A program made the translations under genes and the position numbers. Below, piece after piece: positions 25,489 to 33,084 of a DNA stretch of 64,000 bases (within the stretch, counting starts at the first letter, position 1; the number at the start of each line of letters is the position of its first letter). The notes under the pieces are model-generated. The model made no database searches. It was not told the DNA's origin and saw only the letters and a list, made by a program, of their open reading frames with translations. The stretch comes from Neorhizobium sp. UBA3556 (GTDB taxonomy: Bacteria; Pseudomonadota; Alphaproteobacteria; Rhizobiales; Rhizobiaceae): assembly GCA_002376235.1 (NCBI GenBank), contig DFNX01000016.1, forward strand, positions 1,054,001 to 1,118,000, in the 5' to 3' direction.

Positions 25489-25764
25489 ATGACCGAAATG
25501 ATCCGTCCACGAGTTAAATATGTCATCGGCCCCGATGGCAGCCCGCTTACGATTGCGGATCTTCCCCCGGCCAATACGCGCCGCTGGGTTATCCGTCGTA
25601 AGGCTGAGGTTGTCGCGGCTGTTCGCGGTGGCCTGTTGAGCTTGGAGGAAGCCTGCGACCGTTATACGCTTACCGTCGAAGAATTCCTCTCCTGGCAGTC
25701 GTCGATCAACGATCATGGCCTTGCCGGCCTGCGTACGACGCGCATCCAGCAGTATCGCCACTAG
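25489..25764 (+). CDS. sciP: CtrA inhibitor SciP (DUF1153)
   Basis: 91 aa helix-turn-helix protein. The sequence runs RPRVKYVIGPDGSPLTIADLPP, RRWVIRRKAEVVAAVRGGLLS and LEEACDRYTLTVEEFLSWQ. This is the conserved SciP/DUF1153 core, with the basic helix that contacts CtrA and DNA. In Caulobacter SciP accumulates in G1 and blocks CtrA from recruiting RNA polymerase. AGAGAG precedes the ATG, and a CtrA-like box lies upstream. It sits about 2 kb from ctrA, so the regulator and its inhibitor are linked. Confidence 0.95.
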   Translation: MTEMIRPRVKYVIGPDGSPLTIADLPPANTRRWVIRRKAEVVAAVRGGLLSLEEACDRYTLTVEEFLSWQSSINDHGLAGLRTTRIQQYRH

Positions 25765-25827
25765 GCGCACCCGGCGAAAATCCACCCTTTTCGGGGTGCC
25801 GTGGCTCAGGTCGCGGCATCCTTTGTT

Positions 25828-26361
25828 TTATCCCTTTTCCGATTGCCTATCCGTCTTTCCCAGTTTGACCACAGAGGGAAAGATGGCAGCAATCACGGCA
25901 GACGCCGCATAACACCAGAAGCCGGGAAGTGTCACGGCAGTCGCAAGGCCGCTGGTCTTTGCCGCGAAGATGACGATCGCGACAAGCATCACATCCATCA
26001 TCGACCACCTGGCAAGATGCGGCATAGCTTGGCCCAGCAATTGCGACCTCCCCTCGCCGGCCGCGACCTCAATCCCGAGAGCGATCAGCTTGGCTGCCGG
26101 AAACGCCAGCGAAAACGCGCCGACCGCAACGGCCAGACCGAAATTGCCATCTCCCCAAAGCTCTCCAACAAGCTGCAGCAGCGACGGTTCGCTGCTGAAA
26201 AAGTAAAGCTGATCGAACCGCATGATCGGCAGGGTAACGCCGAATGCGAGTAGCACCGCCGACAGACCCAGTATCGAAAACGGTACAATCCGGCTCAAAC
26301 CAACTCCCTGAAAAATGCTTCCACGCTTCGACTGAAAGCCGAGCTTCATAACATGGCGCAA
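25828..26361 (-). CDS. Paraquat-inducible protein A (PqiA) family membrane protein
   Basis: 177 aa with four predicted membrane segments. It carries the PqiA-type motifs FGVTLPIMRFDQLYF near residue 45 and LARWSMMDVMLVAIVIFAAK near 120. This is a single PqiA half rather than the duplicated E. coli protein. It probably acts in envelope lipid or stress functions with MCE-type partners, none of which is adjacent. The start could be 26361 or the internal ATG at 26349 (MKLGF). Its 5' end abuts the divergent GNAT gene. Confidence 0.8.
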   Translation of the reverse strand: MRHVMKLGFQSKRGSIFQGVGLSRIVPFSILGLSAVLLAFGVTLPIMRFDQLYFFSSEPSLLQLVGELWGDGNFGLAVAVGAFSLAFPAAKLIALGIEVAAGEGRSQLLGQAMPHLARWSMMDVMLVAIVIFAAKTSGLATAVTLPGFWCYAASAVIAAIFPSVVKLGKTDRQSEKG

Positions 26362-26409
26362 ATCGGTTTATGCTCCAAGCCGACATGTGAATGCGACAGG
26401 AGCAGAGAA

Positions 26410-26688
26410 GTGGAAATCAGCCGCGAAGAAAAAACTTCGGGTGGGCGTTATGCCGCAAGCATCGAAGGACATGAGGCCGAGATGACCTATTCTCGCACCT
26501 CGCCGCAACTGATCATCATCGATCACACCGGCGTGCCGGACGCATTGCGCGGCAAGGGCGTCGGTCAGGCTCTGGCAAAATTTGCGATCGAAGATGCCCG
26601 AAAAGGCGGTTGGAAAATCATCCCGCTCTGCCCATTCTTCAAGGCCCAGGTCGAGCGCAATCCCGATTGGCAGGATGTCATAAAATAA
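26410..26688 (+). CDS. GNAT family N-acetyltransferase (YjdJ/NATD1-like)
   Basis: 92 aa. The open frame extends to 26353, but GTG at 26410 has AGGAG 7 nt upstream and begins at the conserved VEISREE...GGRYAASIEGHEAEM. The acetyl-CoA pyrophosphate loop is LRGKGVGQALAKFAIEDARKGGWKIIPLCPFF. This one-domain family acetylates unknown amine substrates. The start codon choice removes the overlap with the divergent pqiA-like gene. It converges on fliJ. Confidence 0.85.
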   Translation: MEISREEKTSGGRYAASIEGHEAEMTYSRTSPQLIIIDHTGVPDALRGKGVGQALAKFAIEDARKGGWKIIPLCPFFKAQVERNPDWQDVIK

Positions 26689-26749
26689 TTCAGCGCTTCA
26701 CGTCGAAGCAGCGGATGATCGACTGAGCGATCCGCAGCCGTAGAGAAAA

Positions 26750-26792
26750 AGGGAAAAAGGGCGCCGCCCCTTGCGGGTCGCCCTCTTCAGCC
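26750..26792 (-). terminator. Terminator of fliJ
   Basis: Read on the minus strand, a hairpin with AGGGCG / CGCCCT arms (26758-26763 and 26779-26784) is followed by a T-rich run (TTTTTCCCTTTTT). Confidence 0.6.
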
Positions 26793-26813
26793 CCTCTATG
26801 CTTGCCGACGCTT

Positions 26814-27164
26814 TCAGGCGCGGGCGCGCATGCCGCCGTCACGCTCTTCGAGCGCCGAAGCCTTGGCAAGTTCTGCCTCCGCCTCTTCCAGTGCCAGTTC
26901 GGCACTATCCTGCTGAACCTTCAGTTCCCGAATTGAGACCTGCAGGTTATCCGCCCGCTGGCGCGCGGCCTTTGCAAAGGTCGGATAAGCGAAATGACCG
27001 GGATCCGTAATTCCCGATTTTTTCTCTTCAAGCGTGATCTGGTGTTCCAGTTCCTTCGCCATCCGTTCGAATTCTGCCATCATCATCTGCAGCTGCTGCA
27101 GTTGACGACGCTTTTCGTTAACCTGAAATCCCTTCAGGCGAACAAGGCTGTCACGCGACTTCAT
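26814..27164 (-). CDS. fliJ: FliJ-like flagellar export protein
   Basis: 116 aa, almost entirely charged coiled coil (SRDSLVRLKGFQVNEKRRQLQQLQMMMAEF...), the pattern and length of FliJ, the stalk protein linking the FliI ATPase ring to the flagellar export gate. ATG at 27164 has GGAG 8 nt upstream; the TTG at 27170 is less likely. Divergent from ctrA across 423 bp. Location beside ctrA, away from the main flagellar cluster, is seen in relatives and fits cell-cycle control. The call rests on coiled-coil pattern and context as well as family resemblance. Confidence 0.8.
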   Translation of the reverse strand: MKSRDSLVRLKGFQVNEKRRQLQQLQMMMAEFERMAKELEHQITLEEKKSGITDPGHFAYPTFAKAARQRADNLQVSIRELKVQQDSAELALEEAEAELAKASALEERDGGMRARA

Positions 27165-27587
27165 ACGCAATACTCCGTGGATACCAACACCCCGGCCCGT
27201 GATCTGTCTGTTACACTGCAGATCAAAATAATTTCTGACGCGTTAATAAATTTGACGCGGCATTAACTTTTCGTTTACGGGCATCATTAATGATAAAGAC
27301 GATCGTTTAAGGGTCGGTAAATACCAAGTCCTAATTGGACCGCGGCAATGTGTCAGTCGCAAGAATCACTTAGCGGGAAGTCCTCGACCGCTGATTCAAC
27401 ATGGTGATGTCCAATCCGTAAAGGAAAACAGGCTGCTGCTAATCTTGCTTAATAAATTGATGCACCTTGCCAAATCAGGTCACAGTTTGTTAACCATTTG
27501 GTGGCAGCTTCCAAATCAGGCACAGTCTGGATCCGTAACGAGTGAGGGGGCAAAAGGTAACCTTGCGCGGCGGTAAAGGGGAAAAAT
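27165..27587 (+). promoter_or_regulatory. fliJ-ctrA intergenic regulatory region (423 bp)
   Basis: No gene is seen here. It holds a CtrA-like box TTAA-N7-TTTAC at 27263-27278 and a weaker TTAA-N7-TAAA at 27307-27321. GANTC sites lie at 27363-27367 (GAATC) and 27393-27397 (GATTC). There is a TTAACCAT half-site at 27490-27497 between two direct repeats, and an AAAGGGG ribosome site at about 27575. The layout fits an autoregulated, methylation-sensitive ctrA promoter region as in other alphaproteobacteria. Transcription starts cannot be read. Confidence 0.6.
27470..27529. repeat. Direct repeat pair flanking TTAACCAT in the ctrA leader
   Basis: CCAAATCAGGTCACAGTTTG (27470-27489) and CCAAATCAGGCACAGTCTGG (27511-27530) match except for one T gap and two substitutions. 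They start 41 bp apart, about four helical turns, with TTAACCAT at 27490-27497 between them. This suggests a bound regulator acting with CtrA. The AGGTCACA core also lies upstream of sciP. Confidence 0.6.
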
Positions 27588-28289
<702 letters not shown>

Positions 28290-28317
28290 GCGCCGACGGT
28301 ATTCCCCTTTGCCCTAG

Positions 28318-28350
28318 AACCCGCTTGGTGCGCCAGGCGGGTTTTATTTT
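28318..28350 (+). terminator. Terminator of ctrA
   Basis: Stem AACCCGCTTGG (28318-28328) / CCAGGCGGGTT (28333-28343) with one G-T pair, followed by TTATTTTG. Confidence 0.8.
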
Positions 28351-28437
28351 GTCCGAAGCACAGTTCCCTTCGTCAGCCATGAAACGAAAACGGCGACCGA
28401 AGGCCGCCGCAGGATCTATCGGGACATTGACGCGCCT

Positions 28438-28800
28438 TCAGGCGGCAGCGGCATAGGGAGAAAAGACCGAAGTCAGGATCTTGCGATCGAAAGGCTTGAG
28501 CAGAAACTCGTCAGCCCCTGCCCGCTTGCCGGCCATCATCTTCTTCAGATCAGCTTCGATGACGCAGTAGAAGATCTTGACGTCCTTGCCATCCGGCAGA
28601 GCGCGAACGGCCGCGATCAGATCCAGGGCACCGTCGAGACTTGCATCAACGATCATGAAATTCGGCAGCTCGGTCTGGCAGCCACGCAGCGCCTCGTGCG
28701 CATCACCGGCCTCGGCAATCAGAAAGCCGATTTCGGACAGAATGCGCTTGCCGACTTTTCGCACAATATCGGAATTGTCTGCGATCATCAGACGCTGCAT
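28438..28800 (-). CDS. Single-domain response regulator receiver, partly degenerate
   Basis: 120 aa, receiver fold only. The phospho-acceptor Asp is present (NFMIVDASLDGALDLI, about residue 52) and so is the Lys (EFLLKPFD). The N-terminal acidic pair is reduced to ADNSD. The position of the conserved switch Thr/Ser is in FYCVIEAD, where neither Thr nor Ser is present. It is not DivK or CpdR by sequence. Lying between ctrA and chpT it may modulate the CckA-ChpT-CtrA relay, perhaps as a phosphate sink. That is inference. Confidence 0.85.
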   Translation of the reverse strand: MQRLMIADNSDIVRKVGKRILSEIGFLIAEAGDAHEALRGCQTELPNFMIVDASLDGALDLIAAVRALPDGKDVKIFYCVIEADLKKMMAGKRAGADEFLLKPFDRKILTSVFSPYAAAA

Positions 28801-28860
28801 AACCCGCTCCCCTTCAGCGACCGATCAAGCGGTCGACCGTTAAGATATAGCCCTCTGCGA

Positions 28861-28875
28861 CTAACGAAAGGTTAG
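28861..28875. promoter_or_regulatory. Weak CtrA-like palindrome upstream of the receiver gene
   Basis: CTAAC-GAAAG-GTTAG, 61-75 bp upstream of the start at 28800. On the minus strand it reads CTAACCTTTCGTTAG, 11 of 13 identical to the ctrA-leader site TTAACTTTTCGTT. Each half departs once from the CtrA consensus. Confidence 0.3.
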
Positions 28876-28923
28876 CAGCTCCGGCGGCTCACATGCGCCA
28901 CCGGAAACTCGCTTGGATGGGCT

Positions 28924-29571
28924 TTAGGCAGCCGCCATCTCGGCGATGAACGTAATCCTGTCTTCGCCGACGACATGCTTCAGCTCCATGTCGGACTCTT
29001 CTGCTAGCAGAACGGTATAGTAGGGCTGGATGGAATGGGCATCGACCGCCTCTTCCAGCGTGCCGCTGCAGATCTCGACGAACTTGGCCGGCACGCGCAT
29101 CATCCGGCCCTTGACCACGATCTCGAAACGGGCGTTCCCTTCCGGGTCTTCCAACGTCACATCGACAGAGCCACCGCGCGGAATGCCGGCATAGGCGACG
29201 AGGAACAGGTTGAGCAGCAGCTTGACGCGGTTCTTAGGAATGATCGCGCGCGGACCATTCCAGGTCACTTCGGTCTTCTTTTCTGCGACGGCAAAATCCT
29301 TGGCAGCTTTCTCGGCCTCGCCGGTATCGATGGAGGCACCGACCGAACCGGACGCGCCGAAGGCAAGACGAGCGAACTTCAGGCGAACCGAAGCGTTGGT
29401 CGCAGAGGTGCGGATCAGGTCGAGTGCGTCGGCATCGGCAGCCCCCTCGTCGAGAAGCTCAAGACCGTTGTTGATCGCGCCGACCGGCGAGATGACGTCG
29501 TGGCAGACGCGGCTGCACAGGAGTGCCGCCAGATCCGGACCGCTAAGGGTGAGATTGGGATTTTTCGGCAT
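28924..29571 (-). CDS. chpT: Histidine phosphotransferase ChpT
   Basis: 215 aa. Start ATG 29571 has AGGAG 7 nt upstream; the frame continues upstream without a good site. The four-helix-bundle part carries phospho-acceptor His24 in LCSRVCHDVISPVGAINNGLELL. The C-terminal half is a degenerate ATPase-like domain without nucleotide-binding motifs, as in known ChpT. It relays phosphate from the hybrid kinase CckA to CtrA and to CpdR. Its gene lies one gene away from ctrA here. A CtrA-like box is found about 100 bp upstream. Confidence 0.95.
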   Translation of the reverse strand: MPKNPNLTLSGPDLAALLCSRVCHDVISPVGAINNGLELLDEGAADADALDLIRTSATNASVRLKFARLAFGASGSVGASIDTGEAEKAAKDFAVAEKKTEVTWNGPRAIIPKNRVKLLLNLFLVAYAGIPRGGSVDVTLEDPEGNARFEIVVKGRMMRVPAKFVEICSGTLEEAVDAHSIQPYYTVLLAEESDMELKHVVGEDRITFIAEMAAA

Positions 29572-29670
29572 GCTATTCTCCTGATGCATCTGGTGCCAAT
29601 CGCCGCTCTTTGCCATGGCAAGATTGCGTGGGGATGGAACGATAAGGCCGGCATATTGACACTACGTTTG

Positions 29671-29686
29671 GTAAACTGACCATTAA
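29671..29686 (-). promoter_or_regulatory. Candidate CtrA box upstream of chpT
   Basis: On the minus strand TTAA-TGGTCAG-TTTAC, the same TTAA-N7-TTTAC variant as in the ctrA leader, 100-115 bp before the chpT ATG. Confidence 0.5.
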
Positions 29687-29908
29687 ATACACACGCAGGA
29701 AGACGACAAAGATTGCGGATTTGTCTTATTTCGGGATTTTCAGTCCCATGCAGGCGCAGTTTCGCGCCTCAACAAAGACAAGTTCAGCGAGCGTATGATG
29801 CGCTCGCGACAGGCGGCGTTTACCCACCAGAGGAACTGCAAGATCGGACCCAATACTACGCCGCGATATTCATAGCGAACAATATCAATATCTTAGCATT
29901 TGAAATGC

Positions 29909-29923
29909 TTAACTGGTTGTTAA
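29909..29923 (+). promoter_or_regulatory. Perfect CtrA box upstream of eipA
   Basis: TTAA-CTGGTTG-TTAA, an exact match to TTAA-N7-TTAA, 47 bp before ATG 29971 and 74 bp before ATG 29998. Brucella eipA is known to be directly activated by CtrA, which supports the assignment. Confidence 0.7.
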
Positions 29924-29997
29924 TATCATCCCGCCAGAATGGTGCCAGCTGAAGCATGATGCTACGCCCTATGGACGAATTAAAAACGGACCTGAAC

Positions 29998-30588
29998 ATG
30001 CGCCGCCTCCACGTCTCCGCTCTCGCCCTTCGCCTGAAAGCCCTGATCGTCGCCTTCTCGGCCGTCTGGCTATCTGCAATGCCGGCTGCCGCGCAGCAGA
30101 ACAACAGCCAATATTCGCTGCAGGAAGTCGTCGATGCTGGTCACGGCTTCTTCGGTTCGACCAGCGGCGGACTGGCAAAGGTCGTGGAAAACGCCTTCCA
30201 GAAATTCGGCCTGCCGAATGGCTATATCCTCGGCCAGGAAGGCTCCGGCGCATTCATCGCCGGCCTGACTTACGGCGAAGGCCAGCTCTACACCAAGAAT
30301 GCCGGTCAGCATCCGAGCTTCTGGCAGGGCCCGTCGCTCGGTATCGACTATGGCGGTCAGGGCACGCGCGTAATGATGCTCGTCTACGATCTGCCCTCGG
30401 TCGATTCTATCTACGCCCGTTTCGGCGGCGTCTCGGGTTCTGCTTTTGTGGTTGCAGGCGTCGGCATGACCGTGCTGCGCAATGAAAATGTCGTCCTGGT
30501 CCCGATCCGCACCGGTGTCGGCGCGCGCCTGGGTGTCAATATCGGCTATCTCAAGCTCACTCGTTCGCCGACCTGGAACCCTTTCTGA
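29998..30588 (+). CDS. eipA: Periplasmic envelope protein EipA (DUF1134)
   Basis: 196 aa from ATG 29998, which begins a clean signal peptide (MRRLHVSALALRLKA ... MPAAA, cleavage near residue 33). ATG 29971 or 29956 would add a hydrophilic leader. The mature part has the DUF1134 core: EVVDAGHGFFGSTSGGLAKVVE, QGPSLGIDYGGQG and a C-terminal LGVNIGYLKLTRSPTWNPF. In Brucella abortus this soluble eight-stranded barrel protein is needed for envelope stress resistance and is a direct CtrA target. A perfect CtrA box lies upstream here, so the same control is likely. Confidence 0.93.
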   Translation: MRRLHVSALALRLKALIVAFSAVWLSAMPAAAQQNNSQYSLQEVVDAGHGFFGSTSGGLAKVVENAFQKFGLPNGYILGQEGSGAFIAGLTYGEGQLYTKNAGQHPSFWQGPSLGIDYGGQGTRVMMLVYDLPSVDSIYARFGGVSGSAFVVAGVGMTVLRNENVVLVPIRTGVGARLGVNIGYLKLTRSPTWNPF

Positions 30589-30694
30589 GTTCCGCAACGG
30601 CTTGGCAGCAACCGCTCGCGAACTGCGCTTGCTGCATCCCAGCCAGCATGCTTAAACGTGTATTCCCGCATATCTACAACGAATCGGCTCGGTC

Positions 30695-31846
30695 GTGATC
30701 GAATTTGCTCTGCTTTTTGGCCTTGGCTTTTTGAGCGCCCTGCTGATTGCAATGCTGGTTGCCCCGGCGATTCACCGCCGGATCGTTGTCTTCACTGAAA
30801 ATCGTATCAGGGCGACAGTGCCGATCAGCCCGCAGGAAGTACGAGCCCAGCGCGATATGGCGCGCGCTGTCTATGCTGCGGAAAATGCCCGCACCAAGCA
30901 GGAACTGGTTCAGGAAAAGGACAAGGTCGTCTCGCTGATCTTGCAGGGAGACAATCTCAAGGACGAGATCCGCAGGCTGTCCGCAGACAATATCGATCTG
31001 AAGGCCATCGCGGAAAATCTCGATGTGGCGGCTGCCGATCTCAAATCGCAGCTGCGTCAGGAAGAAAGCCATATCGCTGAACTGACAGCCGCGCTGGAAA
31101 TCTCTGAAGAGCAGAGCATCGCCAAGGATATGGATATCGATGAGCTGAAACAGCAGATCGGGCTTCTCGTATCCAAGCGCGACAATACAAGAATAGACCT
31201 GTCCACACGCGAGACCGAGGTCGAGAACCTGAAATTCCGTGTCAGCGCCCTGCGGGAAGAGCGAGACAATCTCCGCAAGGATGTCCGCATCCAGACGGCC
31301 AGAGCCAAAGAAGCCGAGACCCGCCTGGCCAACGCGGAATATCGCTCCACCAAGCTGGAAGACAAGCTGACGAAGGAAGTATCCCTGCGCACAGACAAGG
31401 AAACGGCGCTCGAGCGTCGCAACGAGGAAATAGCCCGTTTGCGTGAGAAGATGACGCCGCAAGCCGGCCCCACCCCCACCCCGTCAGCAAAACAGGACGC
31501 CGGCACGGCTGCCAAGCCCGTGTCCAAAACGTCTTCACCGAAAATCGATAGCGATACGGACGTCGAAGCCCAGATCACTCAGCTTTCCGGAGACGCCAGG
31601 AACCGCGCGACAGCACTCTCCGAGCGCATTTCGAACGGCAAGACCACGGCCAACGATGAGGTGTTGCGCGAGGAGATGGCAACGATCGCCGCCAACATGG
31701 TGGCAATGACGTCTCTTTCCGAAGGCAAGACCTCACCGATCAACGCCATGATTGCGGGAAAGCCCGCAAGCGGCAAACGCAAGAGCCTCGCGACCCGTGC
31801 CCGCTCTCTGCTCGAAACGAACAGCGGCCCTTCGTCAGATCAGTGA
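30695..31846 (+). CDS. Membrane-anchored long coiled-coil protein, unknown function
   Basis: 383 aa. GTG start. A single N-terminal membrane helix (residues about 3-25, IEFALLFGLGFLSALLIAML) is followed by AIHRRIVVFTENRIRATVPISPQEVRAQRD. A continuous coiled coil runs from about 55 to 250 and is rich in Glu, Lys, Arg and Leu. Then comes a Pro/Thr/Ser-rich linker (about 255-285) and a helical C-terminus. The design resembles cell-envelope or division-associated scaffolds. It follows eipA (106 bp gap) in the same direction and may share its promoter. No family name recognised. Confidence 0.75.
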   Translation: MIEFALLFGLGFLSALLIAMLVAPAIHRRIVVFTENRIRATVPISPQEVRAQRDMARAVYAAENARTKQELVQEKDKVVSLILQGDNLKDEIRRLSADNIDLKAIAENLDVAAADLKSQLRQEESHIAELTAALEISEEQSIAKDMDIDELKQQIGLLVSKRDNTRIDLSTRETEVENLKFRVSALREERDNLRKDVRIQTARAKEAETRLANAEYRSTKLEDKLTKEVSLRTDKETALERRNEEIARLREKMTPQAGPTPTPSAKQDAGTAAKPVSKTSSPKIDSDTDVEAQITQLSGDARNRATALSERISNGKTTANDEVLREEMATIAANMVAMTSLSEGKTSPINAMIAGKPASGKRKSLATRARSLLETNSGPSSDQ

Positions 31847-31849
31847 TCC

Positions 31850-32671
31850 TCAGATGATTTCTTGCGCGCTTGCGATCTGGTAAAGCGCAATGCCGGTTGC
31901 CGTTGCGGCATTGAGGCTGTCGAGGCCCGGCACCTGAGCGATACTGGCGGTCTCGATCTTTTCCATTAACGCAGGCGGCAAACCATGCCCCTCGCTTCCG
32001 GTCAGAAGCGCCATTCTCGGAGCAGCCTGAACCTTGCGGATTTCAGTACGTCCGGCAGGTGAAAGCCCCCACACGGCAAAGCCGTTCTCGAAAAGCCCGG
32101 ATACAAGCTCCAGCATCGTTCCACCGCGCGCATAAGGAACCTGCAACACGGCGCCGACCGATACCCGGAGCGCCTTGCGATAGAGCGGATCGCAGCAGCT
32201 TTCATCCAGCAGCACGGCACTCACACCGAATGCCGCCGCGTTGCGAAAGATCGAGCCGATATTGTCGTGGTTGGATATGCCGATTGCGGCCGCAACAAGC
32301 GCGCGTTCGGGAAGCGATGCAAGCAGTTCGGAGGCCGACGGCTCCCTCACCCGCTTGCCGACCGCCAGAATGCCGCGATGGAGGTGAAAGCCGACAATGC
32401 CATCAAGAACCGTGCTGTCGGCAACATAGACAGGCACATCGGCCGGAAATTCCGACAGGATCTCGGCCACGCCTGAAAGCCGGTTTTCGAGGATGAGAAT
32501 TTTCTCGGCGGCAAACTCGCCGCCTCTTTTATGCGCCGCCGCCAGCATGCGCAGCACCACCGTTCCTTCGGCGATGAAGCGCCCATGCCGACCGACGAGA
32601 TCCCGCTCGCGGATGGAGCGGAACTCGTCGATACGGGGATCGTCCGCATGCTCGATGCGGATCACAGTCAT
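31850..32671 (-). CDS. TrmH/SpoU family RNA methyltransferase
   Basis: 273 aa from ATG 32671 (MTVIRIEHADDPRIDEFRSI); the frame is open far upstream but over another gene. The N-terminal substrate-binding part (about 10-100; GRFIAEGTVVLRMLAAA) precedes the knotted SpoU domain (about 110-270). The SAM-binding motifs are intact: ISNHDNIGSIFRNAAAFG (motif 1), LTGSEGHGLP (motif 2) and DSLNAATATGIALYQIA (motif 3). It 2'-O-methylates rRNA or tRNA; the exact site is unknown. It overlaps the upstream DUF6476 gene stop by one base. Confidence 0.9.
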   Translation of the reverse strand: MTVIRIEHADDPRIDEFRSIRERDLVGRHGRFIAEGTVVLRMLAAAHKRGGEFAAEKILILENRLSGVAEILSEFPADVPVYVADSTVLDGIVGFHLHRGILAVGKRVREPSASELLASLPERALVAAAIGISNHDNIGSIFRNAAAFGVSAVLLDESCCDPLYRKALRVSVGAVLQVPYARGGTMLELVSGLFENGFAVWGLSPAGRTEIRKVQAAPRMALLTGSEGHGLPPALMEKIETASIAQVPGLDSLNAATATGIALYQIASAQEII

Positions 32672-33057
32672 CAGCGGCCCTGGCCGACCGTTACGTCGGC
32701 AATTATGCGGCCGACCGTAAGGTCGAAGATGAAAAGCTTCGGCGTGCCGTTCAAGGCGCCGTAAAACAGCACCTGGCTTCCGGAAAGCGAGACCTGCTGG
32801 ATATCGAAACCGGGCGGCAGTGCCGCAGTTGCGGCGAGCGGATGATCGGCAGGAACAGAGAAACCACCGGAAGTAGCGGCAACGGCAGGCGCTTCCGGGC
32901 GCTGGGAGATCTTGTAGACAATGGCGGCGATGACCGCCATAAAGCACACCACAAAGATACCGCCCGAAATAAGCTGCAGGCGCACCATCTTCTGGCGGAT
33001 ACGCTCCATGGCCGGATCGAGTGGCTGTTCGTTTTCCTCTGGATCGGGCTGCGGCAT
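32671..33057 (-). CDS. DUF6476-like single-pass membrane protein
   Basis: 128 aa from ATG 33057 (MPQPDPEENEQ). A hydrophilic N-terminus of about 25 residues precedes one membrane helix (about 28-50; LISGGIFVVCFMAVIAAIVY). The periplasmic part follows, with GFDIQQVSLSGSQVLFYG and LFIFDLTVGRIIADVTV. It is divergent from rluD with only 27 bp between the starts, a pairing kept in relatives. Function unknown. Confidence 0.75.
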   Translation of the reverse strand: MPQPDPEENEQPLDPAMERIRQKMVRLQLISGGIFVVCFMAVIAAIVYKISQRPEAPAVAATSGGFSVPADHPLAATAALPPGFDIQQVSLSGSQVLFYGALNGTPKLFIFDLTVGRIIADVTVGQGR

Positions 33058-33084
33058 GAACTGTCCTTTAAACGGAATGATTGA

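Larger units (their letters stand above)
29572..29997. promoter_or_regulatory. chpT-eipA divergent intergenic region (about 425 bp)
   Basis: AT-rich region with no convincing gene; a 79-codon plus-strand frame at 29713-29952 lacks a ribosome site and gene-like codon use. It carries one CtrA-like box facing chpT and a perfect one facing eipA (listed separately). Otherwise nothing was recognised. Confidence 0.55.

Noticed and set aside
29713..29952. 79-codon plus-strand frame in the chpT-eipA gap
   Set aside because: No ribosome site, AT-rich codons unlike neighbours, and it overlaps the perfect CtrA box; more likely regulatory DNA.
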